A DNA stretch of 64,000 bases. Origin: Novosphingobium sp. ZN18A2. GTDB taxonomy: Bacteria; Pseudomonadota; Alphaproteobacteria; Sphingomonadales; Sphingomonadaceae. Location: the NCBI RefSeq assembly GCF_036784765.1, contig NZ_CP136651.1:1798001-1862000 (forward strand), in the 5' to 3' direction. The notes beneath the pieces were generated by a model, which searched no databases, was not told the origin of the DNA, and saw only the letters and a program-made list of their open reading frames with translations. This document shows positions 28,258 through 36,117 of the stretch, in pieces. Within the stretch, counting starts at the first letter, position 1. Each line of letters opens with the position of its first letter. The position numbers and the translations under genes were made by a program.

Positions 28258-28566
28258 ATGGCCCGTCGCCGCACATCGCCCAAGCTTCCCCGTGAAAGCC
28301 TGACCCAGACGCTGGCGCTTGTCGCGTTGCTGGCGCTGGGTGCGATCGGGCTTGCCGGGCCAAGCGGATTGCTCGCCTGGGGAGAGAACAGCCGCGTGCT
28401 GGCGCAGCGCCAGCGCGAAGTGCATCGCCTGACGGCAGAGACCGACGAGCTGCGCAACAAGGTCAACCTGCTAGACCCCAAGCACGCCGATCCCGACCTT
28501 GTCGGGGAATTGCTGCGCAGCAAGCTGAACGTCGCCCATCCCGACGAAGTCGTGATCCAGCGCTGA
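28258..28566 (+). CDS. ftsB: FtsB/DivIC-type septum formation initiator
   Basis: The 102-residue bitopic membrane protein has one helix at about residues 18-42 and a periplasmic coiled coil at about 46-75 (rich in Gln, Arg and Glu with Leu/Val heptads). The LLDPKHADPDLVGELLRSKL motif is typical of alphaproteobacterial FtsB/DivIC. FtsB joins FtsL and FtsQ in the divisome. Assignment rests on size, topology and this motif. The symbol is given with moderate certainty because the family is poorly conserved. Confidence 0.82.
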   Translation: MARRRTSPKLPRESLTQTLALVALLALGAIGLAGPSGLLAWGENSRVLAQRQREVHRLTAETDELRNKVNLLDPKHADPDLVGELLRSKLNVAHPDEVVIQR

Positions 28567-28688
28567 CACTTGCCTGCCAGCAAACATCGCATTTCGGGCT
28601 TGCATGGATTTCGCGGGACGCGGGCTGAATCGTCCTGCGGTTGCCAAGTGACACTGCCGGCCATGCGCCCGTCCGCTTGCAGGGGTGA

Positions 28689-30200
28689 ATGATGGGCGGC
28701 AAGGAACAGGTGCCCGAAGGCATATCGCCGTCCGAATGGGCGAGGGCGAAGGCATCGCGCGCGCACGTGGTGGTAGATGCCGGTCCCTATTTCGAACTCA
28801 TGCGCGAGGCGATGCTGGGCGCGCGCCAGCGTATCCTGCTGATCGGCTGGGATTTCGACACGCGGATCAAGTTCGGCAGCGGGCGCCAGTGGTGGAACGT
28901 GCCGCGCAAGGATATCCCGCCGCGCCGGCTGGGGCCGTTCATCCTGTGGCTGGCCGATCGCAATCCCGATCTCGACATCCGTATCCTGAAATGGAATTTC
29001 GGAGCGCTGAAAGCCCTGTTTCGCGGCAAGATGGTGATCGATCTGCTGCGCTGGTGGTGGCACCCCAACGTGCATTTCAAGCTCGATTCCGCGCATCCGA
29101 TCGGATGCAGCCATCACCAGAAGATCGTCGTGATCGACGACGAGTTCGCCGTGTGCGGCGGTATCGACATGGCGGGGGATCGCTGGGACACGCGCGACCA
29201 CCTCGATGCAGACCCGCGCCGCAAGCGGCCGAGCGGGCGGCTCTATGGTCCGTGGCACGATTGCACGATGATGCTTGAGGGAGAAATTGCCGAAACGCTC
29301 GGTTCCTATGCGCGAATGCGGTGGCGGCAAGCGACGGGCGAAACGTTGGAGCCGTGCGAAAAGGACGATCGCACGATCTGGCCCGAGCGGCTGCGCAGCG
29401 AGTTCCACGACGTGGACGTGGGGATTTCGCGAACGCGTGCGCAATACAACGGCAACCCTGAAGTGCGCGAGGTGGAGCGGCTGTTCTGCGAGCAGATCGG
29501 CAGGGCCAGGCGCTTCATCTATGCCGAAAACCAGTATTTCGCCTCTCGCACGGTGGCAGAGGCCATTGCGGCGAAGCTGAAAGAGCCCGATCCGCCCGAA
29601 ATCGTGCTGGTCCTGCCCGAAAGCTCGGACGGGTGGCTTGAACAGACGGCGATGGACGGCGCGCGGGTGCGGCTGTTCAACGCCGTGAAAGAGGTCGATC
29701 ACGCGGGCCGCTTTTCGATGTGGCACCCCTATAACGCCGCCGGCACGCCGATTTACGTGCATTCCAAGATGATGATCGTCGACGACGAGATCGTGCGCGT
29801 GGGCTCGGCCAATATGAACAACCGTTCGATGGGGCTCGACAGTGAGTGCGACGTTTTCATCGATTGCGCCGAAAACGACAGCCGATGCAGCGAAGCCATC
29901 GCCCGCTTGCGTTTTTCGCTGCTGGCGGAGCATTGCGGTTTGCCCGCCGAGGAAGTAGCGGGACTGCTCGAAAGGCACGGATCCATGGCCGCAATGATCG
30001 AAGCGGCGCCCGGCGGCGGCCAGTTCATGCGCCGCTTTGTCCCGCGCGAATTGAGCGAGACGGAAGAGGCGCTGGCCGATAACGAGGTTCTGGACCCGGA
30101 GCGGCCGGAAGAAATGCTCAATTTCTACCGCCGCGGCCACCTGTTCAACAGCCGCATACTCAAGCGGCCACGCAAGTTGGTGAGGAAGCTGAAACGATGA
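28689..30200 (+). CDS. Phospholipase D-family protein (cardiolipin synthase-like)
   Basis: The 503-residue protein has two HxKxxxxD motifs: HHQKIVVIDD (catalytic His143, Lys145) and HSKMMIVDD (His358, Lys360), each followed by the usual Gly-Gly or Gly-Ser-Asn segment (CGGIDMAGDRWD; VGSANMNNRS). Such enzymes make cardiolipin or hydrolyse phosphodiesters. No clear N-terminal membrane helices are present, unlike ClsA, so it may be a soluble phospholipase D or a ClsB-like synthase. The stop overlaps the folE start (ATGA). Confidence 0.87.
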   Translation: MMGGKEQVPEGISPSEWARAKASRAHVVVDAGPYFELMREAMLGARQRILLIGWDFDTRIKFGSGRQWWNVPRKDIPPRRLGPFILWLADRNPDLDIRILKWNFGALKALFRGKMVIDLLRWWWHPNVHFKLDSAHPIGCSHHQKIVVIDDEFAVCGGIDMAGDRWDTRDHLDADPRRKRPSGRLYGPWHDCTMMLEGEIAETLGSYARMRWRQATGETLEPCEKDDRTIWPERLRSEFHDVDVGISRTRAQYNGNPEVREVERLFCEQIGRARRFIYAENQYFASRTVAEAIAAKLKEPDPPEIVLVLPESSDGWLEQTAMDGARVRLFNAVKEVDHAGRFSMWHPYNAAGTPIYVHSKMMIVDDEIVRVGSANMNNRSMGLDSECDVFIDCAENDSRCSEAIARLRFSLLAEHCGLPAEEVAGLLERHGSMAAMIEAAPGGGQFMRRFVPRELSETEEALADNEVLDPERPEEMLNFYRRGHLFNSRILKRPRKLVRKLKR

Positions 30201-30805
30201 GCAGCCTGGTCGGCCCGGACGAAGACGATCCGCGCGGAAAGCCCCCGGTGCCCGAGGACGTGCAGGAGGCCATTCGCACGCTTATCCGCTGGACGGGCGA
30301 CGACCCGCAGCGTGAGGGGCTGCTCGATACACCCGCGCGCGTGGCGCGGGCGTGGAAGGAATATTGCCTGGGATATGGCGAGGATCCGGCGGCCCACCTT
30401 TCCCGCCAGTTCGAGGAAGTGGGCGGGTACGACGAACTCGTGCTGCTGAAGGATATCCCGTTCCAGTCGCACTGCGAACACCACATGGCGCCGATCACCG
30501 GCAAGGCGGCGATCGCCTATATGCCGCGCGACCGCGTTGTCGGCATTTCCAAGCTCGCGCGGGTGCTCCACGCCTATGCGCGACGGTTACAGATACAGGA
30601 ACGGCTTACCGCGGAAGTCGCCCGTTGCATCTGGGACAACCTCAATCCGCACGGTGTTGCGGTGGTGATCGAGGCGCAACACGGCTGCATGACAGGGCGC
30701 GGCGTGCGCACGCCCGGTGTCGGCATGGTGACCAGCAAGCTGCACGGCTGCTTTCTCGAGGACGAGCGCAGCCGCAAGGAAGTGCTCAGCCTGATGGGCT
30801 ATTGA
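30197..30805 (+). CDS. folE: GTP cyclohydrolase I
   Basis: The 202-residue enzyme converts GTP to 7,8-dihydroneopterin triphosphate, the first step of folate and tetrahydrobiopterin synthesis. Zinc and catalytic residues lie in FQSHCEHHMAPI, with further motifs GKAAIAYMPRDRVVGISKLAR and QERLTAEVA. The late EAQHGCMTGRGV supplies the second zinc-site Cys. It overlaps the upstream phospholipase D gene by four bases and precedes a thioesterase gene. Confidence 0.97.
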   Translation: MSSLVGPDEDDPRGKPPVPEDVQEAIRTLIRWTGDDPQREGLLDTPARVARAWKEYCLGYGEDPAAHLSRQFEEVGGYDELVLLKDIPFQSHCEHHMAPITGKAAIAYMPRDRVVGISKLARVLHAYARRLQIQERLTAEVARCIWDNLNPHGVAVVIEAQHGCMTGRGVRTPGVGMVTSKLHGCFLEDERSRKEVLSLMGY

Positions 30806-30828
30806 TCGTGGGATTTCCCGCGCCGGTC

Positions 30829-31245
30829 ATGACGATAGAGGAGCTTTCGGCGTTCTTCGTTGAAGCCTTCCCCGGCGTCGAACCTGTCAAGCTCAACACT
30901 ATCCTGTCGATAGAGCAGGGCAGGGCGCGGCTGGCGCTCGACCCGACGGGCGACATGCTGCGGCCCGGCGGGATCGTTTCCGGCCCCACGCAAATGGGGC
31001 TGGCAGACCGCGCGGCCTATGCGGTGATCCTTGGCCATATCGGCCCGGTGGCGATGGCCGTGACCAGCAACCTCAACATGAGTTTCCTTCGCGCCGTCCC
31101 CGTGCGACGCATCTTCGCCGACGCGGTGCTCTTGAAGCTGGGGCGGCGGTTGGCGACTGTCGACGTTAGGCTGTGGCAGGACGATGAGGCGCACCCCGTC
31201 GCCCAGGCCACCGTGACTTACGCGATACCGGCCGCCACTACCTGA
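30829..31245 (+). CDS. PaaI-type hotdog-fold thioesterase
   Basis: This 138-residue single-domain protein has the 4HBT/PaaI pattern: a helix (MTIEELSAFFVEAFPG), then PGGIVSGPTQMGLADRAAYAV as the hotdog helix with active-site region, then NMSFLRAVPVRRIFADAVLL strands. Such proteins hydrolyse acyl-CoA thioesters. I chose ATG 30829; a GTG at 30808, three bases after the folE stop, would add seven residues. Neither has a strong ribosome-binding site. The substrate is unknown. Confidence 0.85.
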   Translation: MTIEELSAFFVEAFPGVEPVKLNTILSIEQGRARLALDPTGDMLRPGGIVSGPTQMGLADRAAYAVILGHIGPVAMAVTSNLNMSFLRAVPVRRIFADAVLLKLGRRLATVDVRLWQDDEAHPVAQATVTYAIPAATT

Positions 31246-31266
31246 CGGCCCGTTCCAATAGTCTTG

Positions 31267-32838
31267 TCAGCGCGTGGCGCTGTCGATCCAGGCCGCCACG
31301 TCGTCGTGCATCCTGGTGAGGGCGCGCGGGTTCAGATAGATCATGTGCCCCGCGTCATAATAGGTGAAGCTGATGTTTTTGCGCAGTTCGGGCCGCAGCA
31401 TCATGTGCGCGGCGTCAAACTCGGTCGAATAGAACGGCGTGGCCGCATCGTAATATCCGTTGAGGAACAGCACCTTCATCGATGTGTTCGTGCGCATCGT
31501 GGCGGCAAGGTCCACCGCGGTGTTGGGATTGTTCTGCTTCCACCGTTCGCCCGCCGCCTCATGCGACCAGTCCCAGTCGAACGTGCTGTCGCGCGCGGAC
31601 AGCTTGTAGGGCAGGTCTGTCTTGTAGCCGAGCCGGTTGGACAGATAGTCGCGGAAGCTTGCAACATAGGCGCCGGTGATCGCGGTCGAGGCGGGGTCGT
31701 CATCGGGGAACGCGGCGTTCGCATCGCTGACGTCAAGCGTATAGCGCGTGTCGAGACGCCCGGTGGACAGCCCCTTGTCTCGCAGCAATTCCGTCATGAA
31801 ATGCCATAGCGAAACGCGCAGGTTGTCACGCATGATATATTCGGAGGACAGCCCGATATAGGCGGACATCTGCTGTGCGACCTGCCGCTTTTCCGCGTCG
31901 GAGATATTGTCGCCCTTGGCCAGCGCCGCGGCATAGGCGCCGGAATCGAAGGCGCGAACCTCGTCCAGGAAGGTCTTCAGGTCGGCCGGACGGTTGGGGA
32001 TGCGGTTGTGATACCATGCGGTTGCCGCGAAAGTGGGCAGAAGGCCCATATAATCCTGGTCGTATCCGGGCTGGCGCACACCGTAATTCAGGATCGTCGA
32101 CAGCAGGGCGATGCCGTTCAGGCTGATGCCGCGCTGTTCGAGAAGCGAACCGACCACGGGCGAACGCAGCGTGCCATAGCTTTCGCCGAACAGGAACTTG
32201 GGGCTGTTCCAGCGATCGTTCTTCGCGACATAGCGGGCGATGGCGCGCGCGAAGGCATCGGCATCCTGGTCCACGCCCCAGAAATCCTTGCCGGTCTTGT
32301 CGCCAAGCGGGCGCGAATAGCCGGCGCCGACCGCATCGATGAACACAAGGTCGGTCTTGTCGAGCAGCGAATCCGGGTTGGGCGCGAGCGAATATTGCGC
32401 CGGCGGCACATAGATCGGGCTGTCGGTGGCGACGCGATAGGGGCCGAAGCTGCCCATGCGCAGCCAGATCGTGGCGGAGCCGGGGCCGCCATTGTAAAGG
32501 AACGTGACCGGGCGGTTCTTTGAACGCACGCCGTCGCGGGTATAGGCGGTGTAGAACACGCTGGCGGTAGGCTTGCCGCTATCGTCGCGGATCGTCAGCG
32601 TGCCGGCGGTCGCGGTATAGGCGATCTTCTGCCCCCGCACCGTAACGCTGCCCTTGCTGGTGGAACTCTGTTCATCGACCGGCGGCTTCGCCCATGCGTT
32701 TTCTGCTGCCGCGACCATTTCTTTCTTGTGGTCGCCGCCCTTTGCGGGATCGGGCGATTTCCCGTCCTGCGCTGCCAGCGGCGATGCCATGGCGACGAAC
32801 AGCAGCGGCAAGGTTGAGCACAGGATTTTGCGGCGCAT
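31267..32838 (-). CDS. Peptidase S10 family serine carboxypeptidase, exported
   Basis: The 523-residue protein has a signal peptide (residues 1-22, ending SPLAAQ). It has the S10 motifs NGGPGSATIWLRMGSFGP for the oxyanion hole, FGESYGTLRS with nucleophile Ser220, FLNGYYDAATPF with the Asp, and YDAGHMIYLN with the His. S10 enzymes remove C-terminal residues from peptides at acidic pH. Many alphaproteobacteria carry such periplasmic forms. The ATG at 32838 follows GGGGGAA. The gene stands alone between the thioesterase end (convergent) and a 353-base gap. Confidence 0.9.
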   Translation of the reverse strand: MRRKILCSTLPLLFVAMASPLAAQDGKSPDPAKGGDHKKEMVAAAENAWAKPPVDEQSSTSKGSVTVRGQKIAYTATAGTLTIRDDSGKPTASVFYTAYTRDGVRSKNRPVTFLYNGGPGSATIWLRMGSFGPYRVATDSPIYVPPAQYSLAPNPDSLLDKTDLVFIDAVGAGYSRPLGDKTGKDFWGVDQDADAFARAIARYVAKNDRWNSPKFLFGESYGTLRSPVVGSLLEQRGISLNGIALLSTILNYGVRQPGYDQDYMGLLPTFAATAWYHNRIPNRPADLKTFLDEVRAFDSGAYAAALAKGDNISDAEKRQVAQQMSAYIGLSSEYIMRDNLRVSLWHFMTELLRDKGLSTGRLDTRYTLDVSDANAAFPDDDPASTAITGAYVASFRDYLSNRLGYKTDLPYKLSARDSTFDWDWSHEAAGERWKQNNPNTAVDLAATMRTNTSMKVLFLNGYYDAATPFYSTEFDAAHMMLRPELRKNISFTYYDAGHMIYLNPRALTRMHDDVAAWIDSATR

Positions 32839-33191
32839 GAAATTCCCCCCGTTTCGGTAACAATTGCGACGATGCCGCGCTGCAACGTGCCGCGCAAGGG
32901 GCCGGGGACGGCGCCGGTCACGCCATTCCTTCAGGTTCAAGGTAGCTTGTGGAGGGAGGCTTCATCTCCCGGTTCGGCGGAAAGTCGCCGCAATGGCCAC
33001 GTCAGCGCGCCGCCGGACGAACCTTGCCCCGGTTATTCCGGATGCCGTCCGGTTCGACGAATTACATATGACGCTCGACGAGCGTCGATCCTGTGTGTTT
33101 GGGGAAATGGCGGCTATCAAAGCCTGGCTCCGGCGTCCGGTCCGGGACCATTGTCCGGGACCGGAAGCGCCAAAGCGATGAGGGCTGGAGG
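32839..33191. other. 353-base stretch without a supported gene
   Basis: This lies between the S10 peptidase start and the peroxiredoxin stop, both on the minus strand. Open frames here on both strands are Arg/Gly/Pro-rich shadows without ribosome-binding sites or recognisable motifs. The one clear structure is the hairpin at 33132-33171. The S10 peptidase promoter must lie here, but I see no convincing -35/-10 pair. Confidence 0.5.
33132..33171 (-). terminator. Imperfect GC hairpin downstream of the peroxiredoxin gene
   Basis: CCGGTCC (33137-33143) pairs with GGACCGG (33158-33164); GGCG (33132-33135) and CGCC (33168-33171) extend the stem across a small bulge. It is placed right for termination of the minus-strand peroxiredoxin gene, but there is no strong T-tract. 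Confidence 0.4.
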
Positions 33192-33671
33192 TCAGAGTTC
33201 CTGCAGCATGAATTCGGCGCTCGAAACCTTGAAGTCGCCGGGCGCTTCGACATTGAGCTTTTCGACCACGCCATCGTTGACAACCATCGAGAACCGCTGG
33301 CCGCGGGTGCCCAGGCCAAAGCCCGAACCGTCCATGGTAAGGCCCACGGCCTTTGCGAAATCGGCGTTGCCGTCGGCCAGCATGGTTACTGCGTCCGCGC
33401 CTGCGGAGGCGCCCCACGCACCCATGACGAAGGCATCGTTAACCGCGGTGCAGGCGATCTCGTCGATGCCCTTTTCCTTCAGTGCGCCCGCCTTTTCGAC
33501 AAAGCCCGGCAAGTGCTTGGCGGAACAGGTCGGCGTAAAGGCGCCGGGGACGGAGAACAGCGCAACGCGCTTGCCCTTGAAATAGTCGGCGGACTGCACG
33601 GCTTCGGGTCCGTTCGCGGTCGCCATGACCAGCTTCACGTCCGGCAGCCTGTCTCCAACGGAAATTGTCAT
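33192..33671 (-). CDS. Peroxiredoxin, Prx5 type
   Basis: The 159-residue thiol peroxidase reduces hydrogen peroxide and organic peroxides. The peroxidatic Cys49 lies in PGAFTPTCSAKHLPGF, typical of the Prx5/hybrid subfamily. A second Cys in the EIACTAVNDAF strand may resolve the disulfide, and there is no fused glutaredoxin domain. The ATG at 33671 follows AAGGAAC; the longer frame upstream runs into the intergenic region. The protein is cytoplasmic. Confidence 0.92.
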   Translation of the reverse strand: MTISVGDRLPDVKLVMATANGPEAVQSADYFKGKRVALFSVPGAFTPTCSAKHLPGFVEKAGALKEKGIDEIACTAVNDAFVMGAWGASAGADAVTMLADGNADFAKAVGLTMDGSGFGLGTRGQRFSMVVNDGVVEKLNVEAPGDFKVSSAEFMLQEL

Positions 33672-33869
33672 CGCCTTGTTCCTTTCATCGCATCTTGCCA
33701 ATTGTCGCAATTGAGTTGCGTCAGCGGATATAGGCGCCGCGCATGGCAGCGCAACCGGCCGCAAAGGCTTGCGACGCGTTTACCAGCCCCGGCAACCCGC
33801 GATTAACCAGGATCGGAAAGCCGAATCCAAACCAGCGGTGCTACAAATGCCGGCCGGAGGTACGGGCAA

Positions 33870-34361
33870 GTGATCCTTTCGATAGGACATTGTAGAACGG
33901 CCCTGATCGGGGCCTTTGCGGCGGTTCTGGCCGCGCCGCCGGTGTATGCCGCATCGTGCTGGCCGCAGCCTGTGACAGAAGCGGCGCGGCTTCAGCAATT
34001 GAATGTAGTCCTGATGGCCGGGGTGACGCGCTGCGAGGCCGGAGCCGACAACTACCGGGCCGATTACCGGCGCTTTTCCGCTCGTCATGAAGAAGCACTT
34101 GGGGCCGCGAAAGAGGTCATGCTCGCACGCTTCTCGGTCGGCATGGGAAGGGCGTGGGCGTCAAATGCCATCGATTACATGGATTCCGCGACGGCGCAGC
34201 GGGTCACGGACGGTGACAGCCCGGATTGCGGCGCGTTGCGCGCAATGGCGCAGGCACTGGCAGACGGCTCGAACGACGACCTTGCCCGCGCGGCGGATAA
34301 CCTGATCGCCGACCGCGTGATCACACCGGGCTGCACCCGCCGCATCGCACGCACGCACTGA
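33870..34361 (+). CDS. Exported protein of unknown function
   Basis: The 163-residue protein starts at GTG 33870 and has a signal peptide (about residues 1-28, ending VYAAS). The mature part has four cysteines (30, 55, 120, 155), enough for two disulfides, and is otherwise helical and Ala-rich (RYDRRFSARHEE-like region, GAAKEVMLARF). I do not recognise a family. Similar small four-Cys periplasmic proteins are common in sphingomonads. It converges with nothing and is followed by the ahcY control region. Confidence 0.6.
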   Translation: MILSIGHCRTALIGAFAAVLAAPPVYAASCWPQPVTEAARLQQLNVVLMAGVTRCEAGADNYRADYRRFSARHEEALGAAKEVMLARFSVGMGRAWASNAIDYMDSATAQRVTDGDSPDCGALRAMAQALADGSNDDLARAADNLIADRVITPGCTRRIARTH

Positions 34362-34420
34362 ACCTGGCGGAGAAGGCGCACGGTCGCATGCGCAACGGCA
34401 GGCGCCTGTTTCACCAACCG

Positions 34421-34441
34421 ATATAAAGATCTCTTTATATT
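34421..34441 (+). promoter_or_regulatory. Inverted-repeat operator and -10 element upstream of ahcY
   Basis: ATATAAAGA-TC-TCTTTATAT (34421-34440) is a perfect nine-base inverted repeat in otherwise GC-rich DNA, about 110 bases before ahcY. It contains a TATATT (34436-34441) that could serve as -10, so bound protein would block transcription. ArsR-family SAM-cycle regulators (SahR, SamR) use AT-rich palindromes of this kind in other proteobacteria. The regulator gene is not in the window, apart from the unrelated arsR. Confidence 0.6.
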
Positions 34442-34549
34442 TGCCCTCGCGCAGTCGAGCGGCTAAGGGCAGGCGCATTATCGCGCCGGTTTCCGAACGC
34501 GGGCCGGCGCGCGGACCTTAACTGTTCAATTCACCCAGGAGATTGCTTC

Positions 34550-35968
34550 GTGGCCACCGCGCTCGACGCCAAGGACTATGTCGTCAAGGACCTTTCGCTC
34601 GCCGATTACGGCCGTGCGGAGATTGCCATTGCCGAAACCGAAATGCCGGGCCTGATGGCCCTGCGTGAGGAATTCGGCCCGTCGCAGCCGCTGAAAGGTG
34701 CGCGGATCACCGGCTCACTGCACATGACGATCCAGACCGCCGTGCTTATCGAAACCCTCGTCGCGCTGGGTGCCGAAGTGCGCTGGGCCACGTGCAACAT
34801 CTTCTCGACGCAGGACCACGCCGCCGCCGCCATCGCCGCCGCCGGCATTCCGGTTTTTGCGATCAAGGGTGAAAGCCTTTCGGACTATTGGGACTATGTG
34901 GGCCGTATCTTCGACTGGTCCACGCCTGACGAGCCGAACCGCACCGCGAACATGATCCTCGACGACGGCGGCGACGCCACGATGTTCGCGCTGTGGGGCG
35001 CGCGCGTGGAGGCAGGCGAAGACCTGTTCGAGCCGTCGAATGCCGAGGAAATCGAGTTCGTTCGCGCGCTGAAGGCGTTCCTCAAGGCGAAGCCGGGATA
35101 CCTCACGCAGTCGGTTGCTCACATCAAGGGCGTTTCGGAAGAGACGACAACCGGCGTTCACCGTCTTTATCAGATCGCCAAGGACGGAAAGCTGCCTTTC
35201 CCCGCGATCAACGTGAACGACAGCGTTACCAAGTCGAAGTTCGACAACCTCTATGGCTGCAAGGAATCGCTGGTCGACGCGATCCGCCGCGCGACCGACG
35301 TGATGCTGGCCGGCAAGGTTGCCTGCGTCGCCGGCTTCGGTGATGTCGGCAAGGGCTCGGCCGCGTCGCTGCGTCAGGGCGGCGCGCGCGTGATGGTTAC
35401 CGAAGTCGATCCGATCTGCGCGCTTCAGGCCGCGATGGAAGGCTATGAAGTGGTGACGATGGAAGAAGCGGTGACCCGCTGCGATATCTTCGTCACCGCC
35501 ACGGGCAACGAAGACGTGATCACCGCCGAACACATGAAGGCGATGAAGAACATGGCCATCGTGTGCAACATCGGCCATTTCGACAGCGAAATCCAGATTT
35601 CGGCGCTCGACAACTACAAGTGGACCGAAGTGAAGCCGGGCACCGACCTTGTCGAATTTCCCGATGGCAAGCAGATCATGATCCTGGCCAAGGGCCGCCT
35701 GGTGAACCTGGGCTGCGCCACCGGACACCCGAGCTTCGTGATGAGCAGCAGTTTCACGAACCAGACGCTGGCGCAGATCGAACTGTTCACCAAGAACGAC
35801 CAGTACGAAAACCGCGTTTACGTGCTGCCCAAGCACCTCGATGAAAAGGTGGCCGCGCTCCACCTTGAAAAGCTGGGCGTGAAGCTGACCAAGATGAGCA
35901 AGAAGCAGGCCGACTATATCGGTGTGCCGCAGGAAGGCCCGTTCAAGCCGGATCACTACCGGTATTGA
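34550..35968 (+). CDS. ahcY: Adenosylhomocysteinase
   Basis: The 472-residue enzyme hydrolyses S-adenosylhomocysteine to adenosine and homocysteine in the methyl cycle, using bound NAD. Motifs include [15 protein letters not shown], the [16 protein letters not shown] substrate loop, the Rossmann [23 protein letters not shown], and the C-terminal NAD-contact KPDHYRY. The start is GTG 34550 behind AGGAGA. The length is typical for bacterial forms with the insert. A palindromic operator lies upstream and a strong terminator downstream, so it is probably a single-gene unit. Confidence 0.97.
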   Translation: MATALDAKDYVVKDLSLADYGRAEIAIAETEMPGLMALREEFGPSQPLKGARITGSLHMTIQTAVLIETLVALGAEVRWATCNIFSTQDHAAAAIAAAGIPVFAIKGESLSDYWDYVGRIFDWSTPDEPNRTANMILDDGGDATMFALWGARVEAGEDLFEPSNAEEIEFVRALKAFLKAKPGYLTQSVAHIKGVSEETTTGVHRLYQIAKDGKLPFPAINVNDSVTKSKFDNLYGCKESLVDAIRRATDVMLAGKVACVAGFGDVGKGSAASLRQGGARVMVTEVDPICALQAAMEGYEVVTMEEAVTRCDIFVTATGNEDVITAEHMKAMKNMAIVCNIGHFDSEIQISALDNYKWTEVKPGTDLVEFPDGKQIMILAKGRLVNLGCATGHPSFVMSSSFTNQTLAQIELFTKNDQYENRVYVLPKHLDEKVAALHLEKLGVKLTKMSKKQADYIGVPQEGPFKPDHYRY

Positions 35969-36016
35969 TTGGCCGGCGCTATTGACCGGATCGGCCCGTA
36001 TTGGTCACCGCGATGG

Positions 36017-36046
36017 AAAGGGCTCCGCACGATGCGGGGCCCTTTT
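36017..36046 (+). terminator. Rho-independent terminator of ahcY
   Basis: A 13-pair stem (36017-36029 with 36033-36045, one G·U pair) closes a three-base loop, then TTTTGCG follows. It stands about 50 bases after the ahcY stop and before divL. Confidence 0.9.
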
Positions 36047-36117
36047 GCGTTTCCATCCCCCGTTTCCGCGCAGTCTCGTTGTTGTAATCTTGCGCCCTGC
36101 GTCATAGCGATGCTGGC

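Noticed and set aside
28110..30140. 676-codon open frame opposite the phospholipase D gene
   Set aside because: It covers ftsB and the phospholipase D gene antisense and has no start signal or domain.
32872..33585. Plus-strand open frames over the peroxiredoxin and the gap before it
   Set aside because: No ribosome-binding site, low-complexity composition, and conflict with a clear peroxiredoxin on the other strand.
34441..34549. SAH riboswitch before ahcY
   Set aside because: The conserved SAH riboswitch core sequences are not present; the palindrome at 34421 explains regulation better.
34715..35956. 413-codon open frame opposite ahcY
   Set aside because: It is a shadow of a highly conserved gene, rich in His, Arg and Val with no recognised domain.
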